Below are positions 11,069-18,320 of a DNA stretch of 64,000 bases, piece after piece. The first letter of the stretch is position 1, and every line of letters starts with the position of its first letter. Where the stretch lies: the NCBI GenBank assembly GCA_000955785.1, contig JYOD01000113.1, forward strand, positions 36,307 through 100,306, given 5' to 3'. Source of the stretch: Burkholderiaceae bacterium 16 (GTDB lineage: Bacteria > Pseudomonadota > Gammaproteobacteria > Burkholderiales > Burkholderiaceae). Under the pieces are notes generated by a model that had not been told where the DNA came from, did no database searches, and saw nothing but the letters and a program-made list of their open reading frames with translations. The position numbers and the translations under genes were made by a program.

Positions 11069-11263
11069 ATGCTTGAGCAACTTGGAACCATGGGGCGCTA
11101 CCTGGGCCAGTCCCTGCGCCTGATGGTGGGCTTGCCGGACTACCAGACCTATGTGGCCCATATGGAGTCAACCCACCCCGACCGCGAGCCCATGACCTAC
11201 GAGGAATTCTTCCGCGAGCGTCAGGAAGCGCGTTACGGCGGCGGGCAGGGCAAGTGCTGCTGA
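11069..11263 (+). CDS. ybdD: YbdD/YjiX family small protein
   Basis: A 64-residue protein with the family pattern LMVGLPDYQTYVAHMESTHP followed by MTYEEFFRERQEARYGGGQG, ending in two cysteines. YbdD/YjiX proteins are encoded almost always directly behind cstA-family transporter genes, and have been linked to transporter activity. It has a good ribosome-binding site (CAGGAGATCCATC before ATG) and a terminator 30 bp after the stop, so cstA-ybdD form a complete two-gene operon. Confidence 0.93.
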   Translation: MLEQLGTMGRYLGQSLRLMVGLPDYQTYVAHMESTHPDREPMTYEEFFRERQEARYGGGQGKCC

Positions 11264-11292
11264 ACCGCGTGATATCCACGTAACATCGTGGA

Positions 11293-11320
11293 CGGGCCGC
11301 CCAAAAAGGCGGCCCGTTTT
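11293..11320 (+). terminator. Rho-independent terminator of cstA-ybdD
   Basis: A 9-bp stem, CGGGCCGCC (11293-11301) with GGCGGCCCG (11308-11316), loop CAAAAA, then TTTT. Confidence 0.9.
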
Positions 11321-11420
11321 ACGTTTCCCCAGGGGTTACAGGGCCTTACACGTGGTTACAGCAAGTCCGCAGCGATTTCTCTACACTTGCGCCATCGTTG
11401 CTAACCCAAGGAAAAAGAAC

Positions 11421-11897
11421 ATGTCTCGCCACACCGTTCGCAGTTTCACCCTGGCCATCGCCCTGGCGGCATCCGCGCTGCCGGTGTTCGCGGGCGATAT
11501 GAACAATGCCCTCGGCGGCGCGCTCGGCGGTGTCGCCGGGGCGGCGGTGGGCGGGGCGCTTGGCGGCTCGACCGGTGCCGTGATCGGCGGCGCGGTAGGC
11601 GGCGGCGCTGGCGGCGCGGTCACCTCCAACCGTCGCGAACGCACCGGTGCCATCATCGGTGGCGCGCTGGGCGGCGGCGCGGGTACGGCGGCGGGCAACG
11701 CCATGGGCGGCCGCACCGGCGGCCTGGTGGGCGCCGCAGTGGGTGGCGGTGCTGGCGCCGCGCTGGGCGGCAACGTGTCGCGCAGCAACTCCTATGCGGA
11801 CGAGCGCGGCCGCGGTTATCGCGACGACCGCTATTACCGCAGCGGCTACAAGCGCAAGCATGGCCGTGGCCACTACCATCACGATCACGACGACTGA
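11421..11897 (+). CDS. Exported glycine-zipper protein with basic, His-rich tail
   Basis: A 158-residue protein. A Sec signal peptide (about 1-22, ending PVFA) is followed by about 90 residues of repeated Gly/Ala patterns (GGALGG, GGAVGGGAGG, GGRTGG), the glycine-zipper signature of membrane-associated or outer-membrane helices (SlyB/YMGG-type families). The tail after residue ~125 is rich in Arg, Tyr, Lys and ends HGRGHYHHDHDD, a possible metal-binding or anionic-surface-binding segment. The ATG at 11421 follows a purine-rich site (AAGGAAAAAGAAC). It is monocistronic, flanked by terminators. No specific function is known. Confidence 0.8.
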   Translation: MSRHTVRSFTLAIALAASALPVFAGDMNNALGGALGGVAGAAVGGALGGSTGAVIGGAVGGGAGGAVTSNRRERTGAIIGGALGGGAGTAAGNAMGGRTGGLVGAAVGGGAGAALGGNVSRSNSYADERGRGYRDDRYYRSGYKRKHGRGHYHHDHDD

Positions 11898-11960
11898 TCG
11901 GCCTGGCGTGGCGGGGCCGTTGCCCCGCGCGCAGGCGGCCGGTGCGCAATGCCGGCAAAA

Positions 11961-11991
11961 AAACGGGCCATTCACGGCCCGTTTTTTTTTT
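11961..11991 (+). terminator. Rho-independent terminator of the glycine-zipper gene
   Basis: Stem ACGGGCC (11963-11969) with GGCCCGT (11976-11982), followed by nine T and preceded by seven A, so it can work in both directions. Together with the minus-strand terminator at 12148-12187 it is the only structure in the gene-free stretch 11898-12302; no other gene is visible there. Confidence 0.93.
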
Positions 11992-12147
11992 ATGCCCGCG
12001 AAGCCCGCCACCAGGGATTTCAGGAAAGAGGACAAGGCACGGGATGAGCGTCCAGGCGTATGATGCATCACCTGAAGATTGCGTCCATAGCTGGACACCA
12101 CGCGGACGGGATAGCAGGGCAGGGGCAATGCCGGACAATGAGGTGCC

Positions 12148-12187
12148 CAAAAACAAACATGCCCGTACCGGCGTGGTACGGGCATGT
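12148..12187 (-). terminator. Rho-independent terminator (minus strand) of the repeat-protein gene
   Basis: A perfect 13-bp stem, ACATGCCCGTACC (12157-12169) with GGTACGGGCATGT (12175-12187), loop GGCGT. On the minus strand it is followed by TTGTTTTT. It lies about 115 bp behind the stop of the 12303-12608 gene. Confidence 0.85.
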
Positions 12188-12302
12188 CCTCCGGTTAGTA
12201 CGGAGAGAGAGCTTCCGCTCCCTCCCCGTCGGCCTGTGGAGATCAGCCGAAAGGGGTGAAACCGCCGGCGGAGACGATGCCTGCCGGCTGGCCAGCAGCC
12301 TC

Positions 12303-12608
12303 TTACAGGGTGGCTGCGCCGTCGCTGAACACGTCGAACTTGCCGGCCTTGGCGCCGTCGGTGTACGGGTCGAACTTGCCGGCGCGGGCGCCGTCGGTGA
12401 ACGCGTCGAACTTGCCGGTGCGGGCACCGTCGGTGAAGCTGTCAAACTTGCCGGCCCTGCCGCCGTTGCTGTAAACCGAGGTCTGGGTGGCGCGGGCGCC
12501 ATCGGTATAGGGGTCGAACTTGCCGGTCTTGGCGAAAGCGGGCGCGGCGGTCAGGGCAGCGGCGAGCGTGGCGGCAGCGGCGATCAGGGCGTAACGTTGG
12601 TTTTTCAT
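12303..12608 (-). CDS. Small exported protein made of six 12-residue repeats
   Basis: A 101-residue protein. A clear Sec signal peptide (residues 1-26, cleavage after APAFA) is followed, after KT, by six consecutive 12-residue units, residues 29-100, with consensus GKFDxFTDGARA. Unit 2 (TQTSVYSNGGRA) is degenerate; the others differ at one to four positions. The mature protein would be about 75 residues, soluble, with a regular spacing of Lys, Phe, Asp, aromatic, Asp and Arg. I do not recognise the family. It is divergent from a LysR regulator gene with a LysR-type box between them, and has its own terminator, so it is a regulated single gene. Start ATG at 12608 has AAAGGATT upstream. Confidence 0.85.
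   Translation of the reverse strand: MKNQRYALIAAAATLAAALTAAPAFAKTGKFDPYTDGARATQTSVYSNGGRAGKFDSFTDGARTGKFDAFTDGARAGKFDPYTDGAKAGKFDVFSDGAATL
12309..12524 (-). repeat. Six tandem 36-bp coding repeats
   Basis: Six 36-bp units in register with the 12-residue protein repeats. The DNA units are similar (recurring GTCGAACTTGCCGG on the plus strand) but not identical, so they have diverged by drift while keeping the protein pattern. There are no spacers, so this is not a CRISPR array. Confidence 0.9.
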
Positions 12609-12713
12609 GATTGAATCCTTTCCACAGGCAGGACGCCTTGTCTTCTCAGCAGCCTTCGCTGCAATGCGGCATCCGATGGCTCCATATTAGGTATTTCCCT
12701 GATATGAATAAAG

Positions 12714-12728
12714 ATTGCCCCCGACAAT
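12714..12728. promoter_or_regulatory. LysR-type operator (T-N11-A) in the divergent region
   Basis: ATTG-CCCCCGA-CAAT: a 15-bp interrupted palindrome of the classical LysR form, within the 192-bp region between the repeat-protein gene and the LysR gene, 73 bp before the LysR start and about 105 bp before the repeat-protein start. Confidence 0.6.
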
Positions 12729-12800
12729 GATTAGTTGTAGTTTTAACAATAAATAACCCACTTCTCGTAAAAGTTCGCGGGCAAGACTGGAGACTATGTC

Positions 12801-13703
12801 ATGGACCGGCTGCAATCGATGCGCGTCTTTTCCAAAGTGGTCGAGCTGGGCAGCTTTGCTCGTGCAGCGCAACAACTGGAAATGTCCAATGCGGTGGTGA
12901 CGCGTTATGTGGCCGACCTGGAGAGCCACCTGGGCACGCGGCTGCTCAATCGCACTACCCGCAGCCTGTCGCTGACCGACGCCGGCGAAACCTACCTGCA
13001 GCGTTGCCAGCAGATCCTGGAAGACGTGGAGGAGGCCGAATCGGTAGTGACGGCGCGCAGCCAGTCGCTCTCGGGCACACTGCGGCTGGTGGCGCCGGTG
13101 ATGTTCGGCCTGCACCTGCTGCCGGCCACGCTGGCGCGTTTTCAGGCCCTGTACCCCGAAGTGGTGTTCGATGTGCTGTTATCGGACCGTATCGTCGATA
13201 TCGTGGAAGAGGGCCGCGACGTAGGCGTGGTGTTGTCCGACCTGGGGCTGGGCTCGCACCTGGTGGCGCGCCCGCTGATCTCGGCAGAGATCATCCTGTG
13301 CGCCTCGCCAGGCTACCTGCGCCAGCACCCGCCGCTGCGCCACGCGCACGAACTGGCCAACCACCGCTGTATCGCGATGCGGATTCCCACCGCGGAGCAT
13401 GAATGGACGCTGTCGGGGCCGGAGGGCGAGGTGACGGTGCCGATCCGGCCGGGCCTGCTGTGCAGCAATGCCGAGCTGGCGCACCAGGCGGCGCTGGCCG
13501 ATATGGGGGTGGCGATGCTGTCTGCCTATCTGGCGCGGCCGAACATCGAATCGGGGCGGTTGACGCACATCCTCCAGCAATACCGACTGCCGCGGCGCGA
13601 TGTCAGCGTGGTCTATCCCAGCCGCAAGTTCCTGCCGACCAAGGTGCGCGCCTTTATCGACTTCCTCCTGGAAGAAGGCAAGATCCGCGGCAACGATCAG
13701 TAA
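12801..13703 (+). CDS. LysR-family transcriptional regulator
   Basis: A 300-residue LTTR of standard length. The winged helix-turn-helix is at 1-65 (MDRLQSMRVFSKVVELGSFA, AAQQLEMSNAVVTRYVADLE, LLNRTTRSLSLTDAG). The effector-binding domain runs from about 90 to 295. The N terminus resembles the subgroup that includes CrgA/DsdC-like regulators. LTTRs usually control the gene next door and themselves; here that is the repeat-protein gene, with the T-N11-A site at 12714-12728. The effector is unknown. Confidence 0.9.
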   Translation: MDRLQSMRVFSKVVELGSFARAAQQLEMSNAVVTRYVADLESHLGTRLLNRTTRSLSLTDAGETYLQRCQQILEDVEEAESVVTARSQSLSGTLRLVAPVMFGLHLLPATLARFQALYPEVVFDVLLSDRIVDIVEEGRDVGVVLSDLGLGSHLVARPLISAEIILCASPGYLRQHPPLRHAHELANHRCIAMRIPTAEHEWTLSGPEGEVTVPIRPGLLCSNAELAHQAALADMGVAMLSAYLARPNIESGRLTHILQQYRLPRRDVSVVYPSRKFLPTKVRAFIDFLLEEGKIRGNDQ

Positions 13704-13732
13704 GGGATCGAGACTGGCGCAAGGACAGGATT

Positions 13733-13761
13733 CGCGGAACCGGCGCGAAGCCGGTTCCGCG
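13733..13761. terminator. Inverted repeat between convergent LysR and topB genes
   Basis: A 12-bp perfect stem, CGCGGAACCGGC (13733-13744) and GCCGGTTCCGCG (13750-13761), loop GCGAA. There is no T tract on either strand, so terminator function is only suggested by its place between two convergent stops. Confidence 0.5.
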
Positions 13762-13766
13762 GCGGC

Positions 13767-16451
13767 TCACTCCTCGGCGTCGGCGGTGGCCTCGCCGCCG
13801 GCGCGCGACTTGCCGGTAACACGCTTGGCCGCCGGCGCCTTGGCCGCGGCCTTCTTGGCTGCGGGCGCCTTCTTCACGGCAGCCGCCTTCTTGGCTGGTG
13901 CCTTGGCCTTGCTCGCCGTTTCAGCGTCCTGATCGTCCTTGCCGCCCGCCTTGGCGGAAGCGGTCTTGGCAGCAGTCTTCGCACCCGCCTTGGGCTCGCG
14001 GGCTTCGAACTCGAAGCCGATCTTGCCATCAGGCTGCTTGACCAGGAAGGCCTTGAAATTGCGCCCGGTGCGCGATGACTTGAATCCCGTCAGCAAATCC
14101 GTGCGCCCCGCGCCCAGCAACTTGCCGATCTGCTCGCGCGAGATCTCCTGCTGCAGGATGATCTTGCCCGTTGTGAAATCGCAAGACTTGGGACTGGCAA
14201 CCGAGTTCTCGCACACGTACTTCATGCCATGCTCGAACACCGAGCCACTGCACTTGGGACAGGTGCCAACCGGTTCCTGGCCGCTGAAATCGACCGGCTC
14301 GCCATCGTTGTCGTCGTCGTTCTGGCCGAAGTCGAATTCCATCTTGTAATGGCCTTCGTCGTCCTTGCCCAGCTTCAGGATGGCGGCGAAGGGCCGGCCC
14401 ATCTTGCTGCGGAAGCCTTGCAGCGGACCGATTTCCTTCTTCAGCAGCAGCTCTTCGACCTCGTCGATCTCGAACTGTCGGCCACCCGGGATCTTGCTGA
14501 TCGAGAACTCGCAAGCGATGCAGGCAAAGCGGCGGTAGTTCTCCTTGACCTGGCTGCCGCACTGCGGGCACGGCGTGGCCAGCGTGGCGTAGTCGCCCGG
14601 GATGGTGTCGCTGTCGTACTCCTTGGCGCGCTTGACGATCTGCTGCGTCATCTGCGCGATCTCGCGCATGAACTCGTCGCGCTTGAGGCCGCCGCGCTCG
14701 ATCTGCGACAGCTTGTGTTCCCATTCACCGGTCAGTTCAGCCTGGGTCAGTTCCAGCACGCCCAGGCCGCGCAGCAGCGTCATCAGCTGGAAGGCCTTGG
14801 CGGTGGGGATCAGTTCGCGGCCCTCGCGCACCAGGTATTTCTCGGCGAGCAGGCCTTCGATGATTGCCGCGCGCGTGGCTGGCGTGCCCAGGCCCTTGCC
14901 GGCCATGGCCTCGCGCAGCGCATCGTCGTCCACCAGCTTGCCTGCGCCTTCCATGGCGGAGAGCAGCGTGGCTTCGTTGTATCGCGCCGGCGGCTTGGTG
15001 GTCAGGCCAAAGCTGTCGACCTTGTCGACCTTGACGCGCTCGTCCTTGGCCACCGCCACCAGGTTGGCGTCGTCGCCCTGGGCTTCGCGGCCATAGACCA
15101 CCAGCCAGCCCGGATTGACCAGGACCTTGCCCTCGGTCTTGAAGTGATGGCCGGCCACTTCGGTAATCCGCGTGGTGACCTGGAACTCGGCCGCCGGGAA
15201 GAACACCGCCAGGAAGCGGCGCACCACCAGGTCATACAGCTTCTGTTCCGGCTCCGAGAGGTTCTTCGGGGCCTGCAGCGTCGGGATGATAGCGAAGTGA
15301 TCGCTGATCTTGCTGTTGTCGAAGATCTTCTTGTTCGGCTTGACCCAGCCGCTCGCCAGCACCTTCTTGGCATGTGGCAGGTAGTTGGGCGAGCTCTCGG
15401 CAAGCATGTCCATGGTCTGCTTGACCGTGTCCATGTAATCCTCTGGCAGCGCGCGCGCGTCGGTACGCGGGTAGGTCAGCACCTTGTGCTTTTCGTACAG
15501 CGCCTGCGCCAGGCCAAGCGTGTTCTTGGCCGAGAAGCCGAAGCGCGAGTTGGCCTCGCGCTGCAGCGTGGTCAGGTCGAACAGCGCCGGCGACTGCTGC
15601 GTGGAAGGCTTGGACTCTTCGGTGACGGTGCCGGTCTTGTCACGGCAGGCCGCCACGATGCTCTTGGCTTCGGCCTCGCTCCACAGGCGCGACTCGCGCG
15701 CCTCGGGATCGAATTCGTTCTTCTTGAACTTGGGATCGAACCAGCGGCCTTCGTACAGGCCGGCGGCGGCGATGAACTCGGCGCGCACTTCCCAGTAATC
15801 GCGCGGGACGAACTTCTTGATCTTCTCCTCGCGCTCCACCACGATCGACAGGGTAGGGGTCTGCACCCGGCCCACGGTGGTCAGGAAGAAGCCACCACCC
15901 TTGCTGTTGAAGGCGGTCATGGCGCGCGTGCCGTTGATGCCCACCAGCCAGTCGGCCTCGGAGCGGCAGCGCGCGGCATCGGCCAGCGGCATCATGTCGG
16001 CGTCGTCGCGCAGGCGCGCAAAGCCGTCGCGGATTGCCTGCGGCGTCATCGATTGCAGCCACAGGCGCTGCACCGGCTGCTTGGCCTTGGCATGCTGCTG
16101 GATCAGGCGGAAGATCAGTTCCCCTTCGCGCCCCGCGTCGCAGGCGTTGACCAGGGCGGTGACGTCCTTGCGCTTGATCAGGCGGTTGAGCACCTTCAGG
16201 CGCGATTCGGTCTTGGCGATCGGGCGCAGATCGAAGTGCGGGGGAATCACCGGCAGGTTGGCGAAGCTCCACTTGCCTCGCTTGACCTCGTATTCGTCCG
16301 GGGCGGCAATCTCAACCAGGTGGCCGACGGCCGACGAAAGTACGTAATCGTTACTTTCGAAGTATTCGTCATGCTTGGTAAAGCCCCCGAGGGCACGGGC
16401 TATATCGGCAGCAACCGATGGCTTTTCCGCGATGATGAGGGCTTTTGACAT
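13767..16451 (-). CDS. topB: DNA topoisomerase III
   Basis: An 894-residue type IA topoisomerase. The TOPRIM domain is N-terminal (MSKALIIAEKPSVAADIARAL; DAGREGE at 105-111). The active-site tyrosine is Tyr327 in YPRTDAR. Further conserved parts are SRFGFSAKNTL and GLGTPATRAAIIEGL. The C-terminal half carries zinc-ribbon cysteine pairs (CPQCG...CIACEF, and CPKCSG) and two topoisomerase C-terminal repeats. The last ~75 residues are Lys/Ala/Pro rich (KAPAKKAAAVKKAPAAKKAAAK), like a histone H1 tail. It relaxes or decatenates single-strand-containing DNA. I preferred the ATG at 16451 over one 24 bp upstream because the TOPRIM strand begins right there. Confidence 0.96.
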   Translation of the reverse strand: MSKALIIAEKPSVAADIARALGGFTKHDEYFESNDYVLSSAVGHLVEIAAPDEYEVKRGKWSFANLPVIPPHFDLRPIAKTESRLKVLNRLIKRKDVTALVNACDAGREGELIFRLIQQHAKAKQPVQRLWLQSMTPQAIRDGFARLRDDADMMPLADAARCRSEADWLVGINGTRAMTAFNSKGGGFFLTTVGRVQTPTLSIVVEREEKIKKFVPRDYWEVRAEFIAAAGLYEGRWFDPKFKKNEFDPEARESRLWSEAEAKSIVAACRDKTGTVTEESKPSTQQSPALFDLTTLQREANSRFGFSAKNTLGLAQALYEKHKVLTYPRTDARALPEDYMDTVKQTMDMLAESSPNYLPHAKKVLASGWVKPNKKIFDNSKISDHFAIIPTLQAPKNLSEPEQKLYDLVVRRFLAVFFPAAEFQVTTRITEVAGHHFKTEGKVLVNPGWLVVYGREAQGDDANLVAVAKDERVKVDKVDSFGLTTKPPARYNEATLLSAMEGAGKLVDDDALREAMAGKGLGTPATRAAIIEGLLAEKYLVREGRELIPTAKAFQLMTLLRGLGVLELTQAELTGEWEHKLSQIERGGLKRDEFMREIAQMTQQIVKRAKEYDSDTIPGDYATLATPCPQCGSQVKENYRRFACIACEFSISKIPGGRQFEIDEVEELLLKKEIGPLQGFRSKMGRPFAAILKLGKDDEGHYKMEFDFGQNDDDNDGEPVDFSGQEPVGTCPKCSGSVFEHGMKYVCENSVASPKSCDFTTGKIILQQEISREQIGKLLGAGRTDLLTGFKSSRTGRNFKAFLVKQPDGKIGFEFEAREPKAGAKTAAKTASAKAGGKDDQDAETASKAKAPAKKAAAVKKAPAAKKAAAKAPAAKRVTGKSRAGGEATADAEE

Positions 16452-16666
16452 GGATCGGGTCCTTGCTGGCCGCACTCTGGCGGCCTGCGAATTATTGCCA
16501 CTAAGGGCTCTGCACTATATGTAAACAGCGAGCTCGGGGCTTTGAGGCGCCAATAATAAGCGCGGTTCCGACGGCGGTGCAAGCAAGCACGCCGCCGGTG
16601 CCTTCGTCAAACAGCCGTTGCCGGCATGCGGGCCAGGCCCGGTGCGGTTGCTGTCGGCTCTTTTTT

Positions 16667-17083
16667 TCAATGCGAATCCAGGCCGTCGCCGGCACCCTGC
16701 GCCAGCCAGTCCAGCACTTCCGGCACCTCGGCCCCGGCCGCCATCGGCATGGCGGCGCCGCGCGCCAGCATACGCTCAAGCACCTCGATATGCGGCAACA
16801 GCGTACCGTAGAACTGCGGCCGGCCCCCTGCGGCCGGCTGCACCAGCACCGTGGGAAAGTTGTCGATGTCGAGGTCGCCCAGCCGGTCGGCATGGGTTTC
16901 GATATCGATCCACACGAAGCAATCGCCGGAAAAGCGCGCCGCCAGGGATGTGAACGCCTCCTGGTAGGTTCCGCAGGTGCCACACCAGGCCGCGCACAGG
17001 CACGCGACCAGGCGGCCTTGCGGACGCGCTGCCAGCGCCTGGGCGATCGCGCCCGGGTCCTGCTCCGGAAAGTAAACGGTCAT
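16667..17083 (-). CDS. Thioredoxin-family protein
   Basis: A 138-residue thioredoxin-fold protein. The redox motif is W-C-G-T-C (LCAAWCGTCGTYQEAF), the following strand reads CFVWIDIETHAD, and a conserved cis-proline is in NFPTVLVQ. It lacks a signal peptide, so it is probably cytoplasmic. The sequence is atypical compared with TrxA (WCGPC). The ATG at 17083 is preferred; a GTG at 17113 would add 10 residues. It lies between topB and dprA on the same strand with gaps of 215 and 94 bp. The partner is unknown. Confidence 0.85.
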   Translation of the reverse strand: MTVYFPEQDPGAIAQALAARPQGRLVACLCAAWCGTCGTYQEAFTSLAARFSGDCFVWIDIETHADRLGDLDIDNFPTVLVQPAAGGRPQFYGTLLPHIEVLERMLARGAAMPMAAGAEVPEVLDWLAQGAGDGLDSH

Positions 17084-17177
17084 GGCGGGATAAACATGAG
17101 CCTTTTCAGGCACGGGAAATCGTTTGATTGTAGCGGTCGCGGGGAAAACCGTGCTTCGACCGGCCTTGCGGCACCCA

Positions 17178-18320
17178 CTAGCTTACCCGGCGATAGAAAT
17201 TGCCCGGCAGCCGCTCCACGGCGCCCGCCAGTTCCAGGTTCAGCAAGATAGCTGCCACCTGCTCGGGTGGCAGGGCGGTGCGGGCGCACAGCGCATCGAG
17301 CGTGACGGGATCGTGGGTGAGCGTCAGGCCGAGGACATCGTCCAGCGCCGGCATCGGCGCAGGCAACACCGTCCCTACACCGGCGCCGCCCCAACCGAGT
17401 TCCTCCAGCACATCGTGCGCGGTTTCCACCAGCTTGGCGCCCTGGCGTATCAGCAGGTGGCAGCCCTTGGACAGCGGCGCATGGATCGAGCGGGGAATGG
17501 CGTAGACCTCGCGCCCCATTTCTGCCGCCAGCCGCGCCGTGATCAGCGACCCCGAGCGCGCCGCAGCCTCCACCACCAGCACGCCGCGCGCCAGCGCCGC
17601 GATGATGCGATTGCGTTGGGGGAAATGATGACTGCGCCCCGGCGCGCCGAGCGGAAACTCGCTGAAGATGGCGCCATGGGCGGCAATGCGGTGGGCCGGT
17701 TCGCGGTGGCGGGCGGGATAGACCAGGTCGGCACCCGTGCCGATCACCGCCACGGTGCCGCCGATGCCCTCCAGCGCGCCGTCATGGGCAGCGCCATCGA
17801 TCCCCAGCGCCAGTCCCGACACCACGGCCAGCCCGGCATCGGACAGCACGCGGGCGAAGCGCCGCGCGTCTTCCACGCCCTGCACCGTGGCGCTGCGCGC
17901 ACCGACCATGGCCACGGCCGGATCGCCAAGCGCATCCAGCCGGCCTTTGATGTACAGCACCAGCGGGGGGTCGGAAAGGTCCAGCAAGGGGCGGGGATCG
18001 GCCGCGTCGGCCAGCGTCACCACATGGTTGCCGGGCTCGGCGGCCCAGGCCAGGGTACGCTCTACCAGCGCCATGGTGGTAGCGTCGGGCGGCGCTAGCA
18101 AGGCGCTCGCGTGCTTCTCGGGGATGACCGCCGCCAGCACGCTGACGCTCTGCGCCAGCAGTTGCCGCGGCAGCCCGAAGACGGCCAGCAACTGGCGCAG
18201 GGCGCCCGTACCGAGGCCGCGCACGCCCGTCAGCCGCAGCCACGCCTCGATGTCCGCGGCGTCGCGCGTGGTGGCCGGCGCCTGCACCGGACCGGCGCAG
18301 GCTGCTGCTGGCCCGGTCAA
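17178..18320 (-). CDS. dprA: DNA-processing protein DprA (Smf)
   Basis: A 380-residue DprA, which loads RecA on incoming single-stranded DNA in transformation. An N-terminal helical domain (about 20-90) precedes the Rossmann-like core with VAMVGARSATVQG, SGLALGIDGAAHDGAL, TVAVIGTGADLVYP, and the ssDNA-binding segment SEFPLGAPGRSHHFPQRNRI, then LITARLAAEMGREVYAIP. The C terminus (about 315-375) is the winged-helix DprA domain. The only start that fits is TTG at 18320, overlapping the stop of the LysM gene in a TTGA, which suggests translational coupling and perhaps low expression. Confidence 0.95.
   Translation of the reverse strand: MTGPAAACAGPVQAPATTRDAADIEAWLRLTGVRGLGTGALRQLLAVFGLPRQLLAQSVSVLAAVIPEKHASALLAPPDATTMALVERTLAWAAEPGNHVVTLADAADPRPLLDLSDPPLVLYIKGRLDALGDPAVAMVGARSATVQGVEDARRFARVLSDAGLAVVSGLALGIDGAAHDGALEGIGGTVAVIGTGADLVYPARHREPAHRIAAHGAIFSEFPLGAPGRSHHFPQRNRIIAALARGVLVVEAAARSGSLITARLAAEMGREVYAIPRSIHAPLSKGCHLLIRQGAKLVETAHDVLEELGWGGAGVGTVLPAPMPALDDVLGLTLTHDPVTLDALCARTALPPEQVAAILLNLELAGAVERLPGNFYRRVS

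Noticed and set aside
12309..12524. 36-bp tandem units as a possible CRISPR array
   Set aside because: The units are contiguous without spacers, in frame with a signal-peptide-bearing protein, and no cas gene is present.
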